Positions 19,461-28,350 of a DNA stretch of 64,000 bases are shown here, piece by piece; within the stretch, counting starts at the first letter, position 1; each line of letters opens with the position of its first letter. The stretch is from Leishmania donovani. Lineage: Eukaryota; Euglenozoa; Kinetoplastea; Trypanosomatida; Trypanosomatidae. Under the pieces are notes generated by a model, which saw nothing but the letters and a program-made list of their open reading frames with translations, did no database searches and was not told the origin of the DNA. The stretch spans positions 99,739 to 163,738 of the forward strand of contig NC_018243.1 of assembly GCF_000227135.1 (NCBI RefSeq). Direction: 5' to 3'. Made by a program: the position numbers and the translations under genes.

Positions 19461-21375
19461 GATGCTTGGAAGCGTCAGTGTGTAAGGGGGAGGGAGGGGA
19501 GGTTACGCCGAGGTCTGGCAAGAAGGTGGTGTCCACAAGTTTCTGGTCGGGAGAGAGGGTCGAGAGAGGCGTGGACGAGGAGAAGAGGGTGATAGTGAAG
19601 AAAGGCGCGGCTCTGCCCGGCTGTGCTTGCGCTAGCGACCGCGCTTGGGTGCGCGCCCGCACGTGGCAGTGCGCTAAGAGAGAGGGAGAGGGGCACGGGC
19701 GCGAATCAAAGGTGCGCCTCGATCCGGCCACCAGAGCCGGCATCGTGATTCTCGTGCCGCCGCCCTGAGCTCAGTCGTCCGGGAGCGCCACCCTGACGAG
19801 GAGGAGAAGCACGTGAGGCTGCGGCGTTCGCTGTCGTCCCGCTCTACCGACACAGCGAAAACAGTTTTCCCTCAGCGTGCCCTTTCGTCGCGAACAAGCT
19901 AGCATACGCATACACATACACCCACAACCCATCTACCGCTGTGGCACCCCTGGCTACATCCTGCGTCGTCATGGATGAGCCGCCCTGCTGTTGAATCGGG
20001 TCACGCGTCTTGCGGGCTCTCTCTGTCCTTTCCCATCCCTCTCTCGCATGCGTGCTGCCAGATCGGCGCCAGTCGGAGAGAATCGCGTGGACGACATGCC
20101 TTGACCCAAGCGCACAGCGCCCAGGGCCCTGCTTGAGGGCTGGAGGCGGTGGGCATCCGTGGTGCGAGTAACAGGGGGTGTTCCAGGCGCATGCCGCATG
20201 GGTTCGAGGAGTACGTTGGCCAGCCTCCGGCCAGGGTCCTCTGAGACCTCGTCCACACTGCCTGGATTCCATGCCTCTGCTCTCAGTCACCTCCAGCCGC
20301 GGCATTCCACAAAGTGGTGTGGAGGCTCTCCACACGGGGGTCTGGAAGACTCCGTGGTGCAGCTTGGGGGGGGGGGGTGCTCTCGCCATGCCCTCGGCAT
20401 CTGTGCTTCATATCGTACAGGCCCGGTCGGACGCAGGAGACACCGCATGCTCTTCGCGCACACGCACGGTGAGGCTGATTCGTATTGGGTCTCGTCACCC
20501 CTCTTTCGTCCATCACCCGTGCTCTGCTGGCCTCTGCGCGCCTTGCCTGCAGTGTGACACACCATGGCGTCTGACCATGAGAGCGCGTGTGCAGCTGGGA
20601 GAGGATGGTTTCCTGTCGCCTCGTAAGCGCCGCATCGCGTAGCGCGGTTGCAGGGGATGTCATCCTGGCGCCCGCGGCCGGTGGCAAAGTCAGTACACCA
20701 TGCAAGGCGAAACAATACTGAAAAGCGAACGAGAGAAGCAAAATGCCGTCGCAGCCCCCCCCCATCACCTCACTGGCGGAGGCTCTCCACCGTAGGCGGT
20801 GCAACGCAGACACGCAGATGGACAGGCCAAGGCCCACAACTGCGACACTGCGCATCCACAGAAGCAAAAAGGAAGTTAAGAAGACGGCTGAAGAGAGGCG
20901 CATGTGCGCGTGTGCGCGCTTGTGCACTGCTCCCATCATCCAAAGCCGATGCTGCCGTGACAGTACCGAGAGATCCAGTAAAGGTGCAACGGAAAGACAC
21001 GAGAGGGTTTTGTCTTGTCTGTGTGCATCTCGGCACTCTCCGCTGGCGCATGCACGTGGGAGTCCTTGACGTCCACGCGCCAAGCGGCACGCTCGAAGCA
21101 AAGAAGGGGAAAGCTCAACAACGAAAGGAAACATCGAGAAGCCCACGTACGTCAACACGCGAAAGGGCGCGTGTGCGGGGGGGGGGGAGGCGAAGACAGC
21201 GAGAAGGCAAGGAAGAGTGATGACGAACTGTACATGGAAAGGGAGCGTGGCGCAACCCGAGCTGCTGTCGTTTCCGAAAAGAAACACTTTTAAAGCTTCA
21301 GATCAAGAGAGAGAAAGAGGAGGGATAGAGAGAACGACCACCTCGGCGTCAGAGAAGGCAGCGAATGCCTGCCTG
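19461..21375. other. Intergenic spacer with a candidate interspersed repeat
   Basis: About 1.9 kb. The middle (about 19960-20640) differs from the flanks and is entered separately as a possible degenerate retroposon. The rest is typical purine/pyrimidine-biased spacer. The 334-residue open frame at 20283-21287 is not protein-like. Confidence 0.55.
19960..20640 (-). repeat. Candidate degenerate SIDER-type retroposon in a 3' UTR
   Basis: This roughly 680-bp block lacks the microsatellites and strand bias of the surrounding spacer and is open in several frames. A G10 run (C10 in transcript sense) at about 20367-20376 sits next to a short hairpin-like segment around 20318-20340 (GTGTGGAGGCTCTCCACAC). 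Its position, in the probable 3' UTR of the gene at 21376-23439, and its length fit SIDER elements of Leishmania, degenerate ingi/DIRE-derived retroposons that often destabilise mRNAs. I could not align it to a consensus, so this is inference from context. Confidence 0.3.
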
Positions 21376-23439
21376 CTACCATATCGGCGTCGCCCCGATC
21401 CCCCGTGCGCTGACCGGGTAGGCCAAGTGCGTGCGAAAGTGATGGGAGAGCAACGCGTTGTGCAACCGCGCCCGCACATGTGCATCGAGCATAGGCTCGT
21501 TCATGGCCGCCACACTCAAGTGAGAGACCCCGTTTGCGGTGGCAGCCGCCCCGGCGGCATCCTTACAAGCGGCAGTCGAAGGCGTGCGCGCCTGTCCATT
21601 GGCGTGGCCCGTCGTGGCCTTCGCAGCCACTGCCTTGGGCTCCGGTGAAGTCAGTTTTGCAAACAGCCACTGCCGGGATCGTCTCAGCGGCGTTTCTGCG
21701 TCCCCAGGAGACCTCGTCACGCGCTCACTGGACGCCCTGAGCTCCGGGTCACTGCCACTGGAGACAGCAACAGTGTCAGGGTGCTCCGGTGAGACGAAGT
21801 TGATCAGCCGCGCGTAGCGTTCAGCGTTCAGCAAACTGCACCGCATCTCCTCATCGATCTTCTCTTCTATCGTCAATGGTGCGCGCGAGGGTGTGGTAGC
21901 GGTGGATAATACCGTGGGAGGCGTGGAGCAGCACAGGCCGTGGCTCGGGGTTGATGTCGTCAAAAGGGGCTTCTGCGGCTTCTGAAGCAGCAGTGGACGA
22001 TACGGGTCGAGGGTCCGCGATTCCGCTAGCGTTGGCATTGATGCTACGGCTGCCGTCTCGCTAGAGGGTGCCGATGCTGCGTCGATCTTTGGGGAATCAC
22101 ATGACGTATGGGTGGGTCGTCGCGGCGTTGCAGCCCTTGTGGAGGCGGTGAGGGCGCCGTTGACCGGCGCCTTCACCGCTCTTCCAAGCCTCTGCACAGC
22201 CGCCATCCTCTCCTCCCGCTCAAGCGCCTTCAACTCACGCACGAGCTCCACCACATTCTTCGAAGAGGAGTACCGCTCCACCGGCCATTCTTCCTTGTAG
22301 TAGCGGCCGATCGCCGTCTGCGCCTCCGCAGATGCAAACGCGGAGCCGCTCGTCACCGACGGTGCCTGCTCCACGACCAAGAGCTCGCAGTTCGTCAGCC
22401 GCATCTGCTGCCACCATGCGCGGTAGTCGTTGACGTGGTTGATGAGCAGTTGCGTGACACCGTTGGTGAGGTCGACGTAGCGGAACTGGGGCGCGTGCAC
22501 CCCCCACGCGTTCCGAGCCTTGACGCACAGAGCACCCCAAGGAAGACTGCCTTGACCGGATGGTGTGTGGCTGGAAAAGAGAACCACCTCCGCCGGCGCG
22601 GCGCTGTGCCGCAACACCACCGTCACATTGAGCCGAAGGATGAGGGCCGGGTCCAGGATGCACTGCAGCGGAACTTGAATGACGTCGGCGTCGGCGCGCC
22701 GCACCGGCGGACTGGCTCGCGTGCGGACTCTCTCGCTAGATACGCTGCTGCCGTTGCACTGCCGCTGCGGTGCGTTGAGGAAGCCCGTGGTCGGCGCACC
22801 AGAGCGAAATGCGTAGAGAGTCGAGGTGAGCGGACACGGATTCCACACGCGCTCTTTGTGGCCCTCCTCGCGCGCGGCAGCAGTCGTCGCGGTCGCAGTG
22901 GCGGTGGCACTCGCATCTGCGGTGCGTGCCTCCGAGGCGAGCCGATGGTAGTCCATATGGTGCGCTACCGTGTGCATTATCTCCTCAGCCGAGCCCGCGG
23001 GTGACCCGTGATGGTGGACGAAGTCGCCTCGCACATCCCTGGTCTTTGCAGCGAGAGAAGCTGTCGTGTCTGCCGCCGACACATACGCCCCGCCACGTCT
23101 CCATAAGTGAAAGTCGTCCGCATCGTTCAGCACTACGAGGCACGTAGAGGGGCGAGTCTTGCGTGGGGTGGACGCCGAAAGACCGGCGCTCACTGCCTCC
23201 TCGATGAGTGCCGCCTCTTGCGGCGGTGGCTTCTCTTCAGCTACCTCGCGGCGAGTGTGAGCGTTCGCGTCGGTTAGGATGCATGGTAGCTTGTACTTGA
23301 AGACGGGCCTGAAATCGGAGCCCCAGGCACTCCGCACGCACTCGACAAGCTCCGTGTACGTTCTGGCCCAGCACCACACGCCCTCGCCCGGAAACTCGCC
23401 GGAGAGCACCAGAAAACGATCGGCGCCGATGTTCTCCAT
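21376..23439 (-). CDS. Hypothetical protein with two PB1-like modules
   Basis: A 687-residue protein without a recognised name. Two regions look like diverged copies of one fold. The first is residues about 8-116: VLSGEFPGEGVWCWARTY, then SAWG, FKYKL, and LVVLNDADDFHLW. The second is residues about 272-358: VTVVLRHS, NAWG, FRYVDLTNG, LLINHVNDYRAWW, CELLVVEQ. Each has a strand pair, a helix ending in AWG, a strand F(K/R)Y, and an N-D-aromatic-Trp helix before a last strand, as in PB1 or ubiquitin-like interaction domains. The remainder is Ala/Ser/Thr-rich, with a short helix ELVRELKALEREERMAAVQ near 385-405. I chose the ATG at 23439, just before the first module. The frame is open upstream to 23877, but that part translates a pyrimidine tract. 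Confidence 0.7.
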   Translation of the reverse strand: MENIGADRFLVLSGEFPGEGVWCWARTYTELVECVRSAWGSDFRPVFKYKLPCILTDANAHTRREVAEEKPPPQEAALIEEAVSAGLSASTPRKTRPSTCLVVLNDADDFHLWRRGGAYVSAADTTASLAAKTRDVRGDFVHHHGSPAGSAEEIMHTVAHHMDYHRLASEARTADASATATATATTAAAREEGHKERVWNPCPLTSTLYAFRSGAPTTGFLNAPQRQCNGSSVSSERVRTRASPPVRRADADVIQVPLQCILDPALILRLNVTVVLRHSAAPAEVVLFSSHTPSGQGSLPWGALCVKARNAWGVHAPQFRYVDLTNGVTQLLINHVNDYRAWWQQMRLTNCELLVVEQAPSVTSGSAFASAEAQTAIGRYYKEEWPVERYSSSKNVVELVRELKALEREERMAAVQRLGRAVKAPVNGALTASTRAATPRRPTHTSCDSPKIDAASAPSSETAAVASMPTLAESRTLDPYRPLLLQKPQKPLLTTSTPSHGLCCSTPPTVLSTATTPSRAPLTIEEKIDEEMRCSLLNAERYARLINFVSPEHPDTVAVSSGSDPELRASSERVTRSPGDAETPLRRSRQWLFAKLTSPEPKAVAAKATTGHANGQARTPSTAACKDAAGAAATANGVSHLSVAAMNEPMLDAHVRARLHNALLSHHFRTHLAYPVSARGIGATPIW

Positions 23440-24188
23440 CAAGGTCAGTGAAGCCAGCGGCAGAGAGGGATAGAGGAGGGGGAGGGGGATGCGCAGAGGG
23501 AGCAGCAAGTCCGTAAGGCAGAGGCACGCACCAAGCCTCCCGATCGATGCGTTTTCGTTGTGTGTGCTTGTGTGTGCGCGCGGGTGTGAATGTCTGCCAG
23601 CCGCACGCGAGGAAGGAGCGGGGGAGGGGGCGAAGGAGGGTGGGAGGGCGACGCGGAGAAACCGCCGAGATAAACACGTTTGAAAGTGCAAAGGCGGTGT
23701 CAGCACCTCCATGGCACGACGAGGGGAGTGGAAGGGAATGGTGGAAGACACTGACGGCGGAGTCGACGCCTGCGATGCCGTCAGCCTTCCTGCCTCCGCA
23801 TGTCGCGCTGCAGGCCCAAGGGCGCACGAGAGAGATGGCGGAAGGAGGGAGGGTGCGTGCGCAGGACGGGCCTCCACAGACCAGCAGCTGCACCACGCCT
23901 GCGAAGACGGAAAGAGGGAAGAGGGAAGAGGCTCCCTGCGAAGGATGCGCTACGTTCTTCGTCGCTGATCTGCCTTCGTTTCTTCCGACCGGGGGCGGCG
24001 TTCGTCGTGGACAGCCAGCGCCAACAGTAGCAGCAGCAGCAGCAGCACTAGCAGGCAAACAATCGACGCAAGCCACCAAAGACACCCGCGTGTGTCGTGG
24101 CAGCTCCCCTACACATCTGTGCAGACATGCAGAAGCCTCCCTCGACCACATGATCATGCCGGTTCGAGTGTGCGTCCGCAGGCACGGC
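23440..24188. other. Intergenic spacer
   Basis: 749 bp. Just upstream of the start at 23439 is a GA-rich plus-strand stretch (about 23462-23492), pyrimidine-rich in the transcript, that probably directs trans-splicing. A short (AGC)n repeat, about six units, lies at about 24030-24050. Confidence 0.55.
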
Positions 24189-25493
24189 TTAGAAGAGAGG
24201 GTCACTGAGCCCGGCCGTCGCGTCTTGCGCAGACAGCTCCACCTTGGCCCCGTCGCACCAGCAGTCGCTGTAAACGTCTGTGATAGGGCAATGCTGAAGC
24301 ACCACCTGTGCCTTCGTCTGCTGCGTCGCAATGGCACCGTCGCTGGTGAAACCGGGCGCGAGGACGTCTGCAGCCGAGGCAGCGCTCGTGAACACCACCG
24401 AGTAAGCTGGCCCCTCCGTGTCCGCTGCAGCGCTCGGGCTCGCCACCGCCGCAGTGCGAGTGCCCGACGCTCCGCAGAACACCCGCGCGGCTCGTTCAGC
24501 GTTGTTGGGCCCCAGCAGCACCATATGATACCGATTGGACTGGAACGTGCACGCCGACAGCATTGAGGTACGGCAGCCAACACCCTCATACAACCCGCGG
24601 ATGCAGTTCACGATACGTACGCGGTTGAGGGTGCAGTGGCTGCCCATGCCCAGGTAGACGCCATCTCGGCCGCTGCTCAGCGTGCAGCGGTCCAGGTGTA
24701 CACCGGCGCCAACGGTGGCACTGACGACCGGCATGAGAAACTCGGTAGCACCCTTCTCCTTTCGGCCCCTTGGGTTGATCAAGAGCGGCGCCGTCGCCTC
24801 AGCAGCAGCAGCAGTAGTGGAGACCTCGTCGCCACCGTCACGGCTCACGCTCCGGAGCTGCATGTCGCCTAGTTCCAGGAAGAAGACATCCGAGGCGGAC
24901 AGCAGCGCGCCGCGGCCTTTCACAGCGATTCGCCCAATGATGATAGCGTTATTTCCTACAATGGACACACGTGTTCGGTTGACTACAACAGGGGCGTAGG
25001 GGTCGAGGATGAACAGCTTCCCGTTCAGCAGCACCGTGAGCGAGGTGCGCTCGCTGCCGTGTCCGCGCAGGGCGCTCATGAGCTCCTCGCTCGTGCGCAC
25101 AACACAGCAGGTGCCTTGTCGGTGCTGATGGCCATCCAGAGATGGCACTGAAGAAGAGGCGGTAGTAGCCGCGGGTGCCGACGCATGTGCCGCTGCGGCG
25201 GCTCCCCACGCTGGATGCGGCGTCTTCGACGCGGACAAGATTAAGAGCTGCTTGAGAGCTTCTTGGCTATTCTCTAGGGCCCCCTTGAGATCGCTCACCT
25301 GCTGGCGGAGCTGCTGAGCTTCGCTTGTCAGCGCAGATACCTGTGCAGCGGTCAAAGAAGTGTCCGATTCCGTTGCGCTGGAGTCCGCGCACGTTGCTGC
25401 TGTTGGGTTCTGGCCGTCCGTAGTCGTCAGCCCTGATTTTGAAATCCCCCAGTGGCCGAACAGCTTACGCGTCGAGGTTAGGTGACATGACAT
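24189..25493 (-). CDS. Hypothetical protein: coiled coil plus right-handed beta-helix repeats
   Basis: A 434-residue protein. Residues about 46-86 form a heptad-like helix (LTSEAQQLRQQVSDLKGALE). From about residue 115 to 345 there are short repeated strands with Gly/Asn/Asp turns and runs of aliphatics: VSIVGNNAIIIG, VHLDRCTLSSGRDGVYLG, LNRVRIVNCIRGLYEG and SACTFQSNRYHMVLLG. This pattern is typical of pectate-lyase-like parallel beta-helices. No catalytic signature is visible, so the role is unknown; a structural or binding role is possible. I chose the ATG at 25493 because a CAG acceptor-like site lies immediately upstream. The frame is also open with an ATG at 25658, which would add 55 residues without similarity to anything I know. 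Confidence 0.65.
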   Translation of the reverse strand: MSCHLTSTRKLFGHWGISKSGLTTTDGQNPTAATCADSSATESDTSLTAAQVSALTSEAQQLRQQVSDLKGALENSQEALKQLLILSASKTPHPAWGAAAAAHASAPAATTASSSVPSLDGHQHRQGTCCVVRTSEELMSALRGHGSERTSLTVLLNGKLFILDPYAPVVVNRTRVSIVGNNAIIIGRIAVKGRGALLSASDVFFLELGDMQLRSVSRDGGDEVSTTAAAAEATAPLLINPRGRKEKGATEFLMPVVSATVGAGVHLDRCTLSSGRDGVYLGMGSHCTLNRVRIVNCIRGLYEGVGCRTSMLSACTFQSNRYHMVLLGPNNAERAARVFCGASGTRTAAVASPSAAADTEGPAYSVVFTSAASAADVLAPGFTSDGAIATQQTKAQVVLQHCPITDVYSDCWCDGAKVELSAQDATAGLSDPLF

Positions 25494-28350
25494 GCTACTG
25501 GCGAGCGAGATGCACGGATAAAGCAAACGGCACCGACGCACTCCCGCCCCATCGCTGTGCCTCACGCGCGTAGAGACGGCACCAACGCCAGAAAGCACAA
25601 GCACGCTGCGCTTCCATGAGAAGTGTGACAGCATGGGAGAAACAGCTGTCGATCGCATCGACCGCTAGCGTGTCTGGAGGAGCGTCGCTGGGTGAGAAGC
25701 GGGAGCGGAGGCGAGAGTCGCAGGCCATACCAGAGACGCAGAATGCGAGGAGTATATCGCAGGGACGGGCAGCTGAGCGGAGGCGGGGATTCGGTCCGAC
25801 TGGTACGCACAGGATACGGCACACAATAAAATGAGAAGCTGAGCAAGTAGTCGCGCATGCGAGACCAAGCAGAGGCGGAGGAAGAGCAAATGCGGGCACA
25901 ACACAAAACAAAAACGAATGAGGGCACAAGTGCTGCTGCCGCTGAAGGGCAGACACACACACACACACAACGGCTGAAGAGGTGGCGCACGTATCCGGCG
26001 TCGTCCCGAGCACCGCTACGTGAGGCCCATACAGTCTACTGCTAACGGGACAGGAGTCCACTGCTACTAGAATGCGCACTATTTGCGATGCGCACCGACT
26101 AGCGCATGAGTGCGACTGATGCTCCAGGCAAGGCACAGTGCACGTGAAGGAACAGCTCCTACGAGACGGCAACTACGAGAAAAGAAGGTAAAGGGGGGAG
26201 GGGGCGGCACGGCGTTGAGCGTCGCCAACAAAACGCCGCAAGCAACGGCGCGACGTGTTCACTCTCACCGCGGCGAGCGGAGAGGGATACAGAAAGGACG
26301 AGGAGGGATCAGGGGCAGAGGCACACGCTCGAACGTGCCTACACAGGCAAAAAAAAAAATGCACACGTGCACGACGTCTTACGTTTCTATGCGGCCGACG
26401 TCAAAACGGTTCGAGAGCATGTTCGTGGACGGAAGAAGAGAAGACACAGACGAGACGGAGGAAGGGAAGGCGAGGGGAGCTCAGCGAGGAGCAGAGCGTT
26501 GGAGAGACAAGACAAGACAGTGCGCGGGATCGATCGATAGAGGTTCGCTGGCCGGAAGCACCAAAGCCGACGATCTCCGGCGGAAGGGGTGCGAGTCAAA
26601 AGGGAGAGAGGGGGGCGGGGGCGGAGGGAGAGAGAGAGAGCTACAAAAGGCGAGAGGTAGAGGGGACTTCCCTTTTCGTTTGGTTTTCGTGTGGTGTTGC
26701 CGCTTGCGGATGCGGAGCCAGTGCGACCCCGGAGGCGCTGTGAGCACTTCGCGACACGCACACGCACGAATGCACACAGCCGGCAAGAGTATGGAGGAGA
26801 AGCCCACGGCAGAAGAGGGCGATGTAGTTTGGAGATGATGAGGACACGCGAAGCACGCGGCCATCAAGCGAGTGCGCAAACAGTAAAGAACAGCAAGAAG
26901 GAGAGTTGTGCGCGCGCGCGTGTGTGTGTGTGTGATGGCGTGATGGCGGGGCTGCTGGTGATGAAAGACGCAGACGCAGAGGTGGTCGACATGCAACGAC
27001 TGCAGAACGTAAGAACAGAAAAGGGGCGGAGGAAGACTGTGCGGAGACCAGTGAGAGAGACAGAGGAGGGAGGGCCTGAAATCGCGATAGGGCCACCGTG
27101 CGTGGCGTGACGCGGCACCAGTACATGCAATAAGAAAAAGAAACAAAGACAACCCCGCGCCGCCTTATGCTGCAGCAGCGGATTGCCGCTATACGCTGGG
27201 CCAGCAATGCACGTGTGCGTGCGCAGGTGCCAGTGAGCGTGCGTGTTGCCCTTCTTTAAGCGAAGTGGCGGTTATTTCGCTGGCTATTCGGGAATTCCCA
27301 GGGAACAACCGGCAGAGGGCACACGAAAAGATGTAATGGCGATCGCGCGTGGAACTGAACGTGCGAGAGAGGCGAGAAAGAAAAAAGGTAAAGGACGTCC
27401 CGCTTACACGGTGTTGTCTGCCACCACGTCTCCTCGTAGTGGCGCTGTGGCCGGTCAGGCACACGGAGACAACGGCACACGCGACGGGAGCACGTGGAAG
27501 GGCAGCGACGAAGACGCCTCAGCGAAAAACGTAGCGCAACGCTTTTCGTTGCTAGCACGGCGCCGGTGATGGAGGTGAAAAATGTGTGCGTGTGTCAATG
27601 CGCCTCGGTGATAGGTGGAGCGTAGCGGGTGAGGGAGCGCAGCTGCTGTGTTCTGTCAGGCCTGGACCAGAGGACGACCTTCGTGGCAGACGTGGAGAAA
27701 CAGACAGGCATGCAGGGAGAGAAGAAAGCGTGGAAAGGGATGGTGAGACAAGACAGAAGAAGGGCAGTGGGCGTGCGGGTGTGTGTACGACCACACAACG
27801 GACCAAGCACGGCGACACGGCGTTGACGGCGGATCCGTGTATATGGCGGGCACTCTCTCTCTACACTTGTTCGTTGTCTTCTCCCGCCCCACTTACCGCG
27901 TGTGCGCGCAATCACCCATGCGGGCGGTCATCGCGTAGCACGAGAAGCAGGCGGACGCACGCGCGGAGACACTGGAACGCCCGCTGCCTGCGCCGTTCTG
28001 CGGCTTCCCTTGCCTTCCTGTGCAGGAAAGGAGAGCGTCGATCAGCTGTGCGGTACTGACGTGCGACCCACGCATGGTCGTGCGGAGCAAAGCAAGCCAC
28101 GAGAAGCACAGGAACGATCCTTGAAAACCAGAGATGCGTGCAGCGACAACGTGTGCCTCATTACCCCGACGACAACCACGCACACGCACACACACACACA
28201 TATATAGAGAGAGATATAGATAGAAAGTCCCAAATTCACCGATAGTCGTGCTCCGAGGTCGGCCAGTGGAATCGGCTGCTAAGTCGCAGCCACCCCGCAT
28301 CCTCCGACGCGCACGCATCACACACAAGGTAAGAATGCCAGCTGTGTGGC
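25494..28350. other. Long intergenic spacer, compound microsatellite
   Basis: About 2.9 kb with no supported gene. A compound (CA)n-(TA)n-(GA)n microsatellite lies at about 28178-28225, shortly after the TTLL stop codon (in transcript sense). There is a TG/GC tract at 26908-26935 and long GA-rich stretches around 26180-26660. The open frames here are composition artefacts. Confidence 0.55.

Noticed and set aside
20283..21287. 334-codon minus frame in the spacer
   Set aside because: Runs through a candidate repeat and a spacer; no coding-like codon use or conserved pattern.
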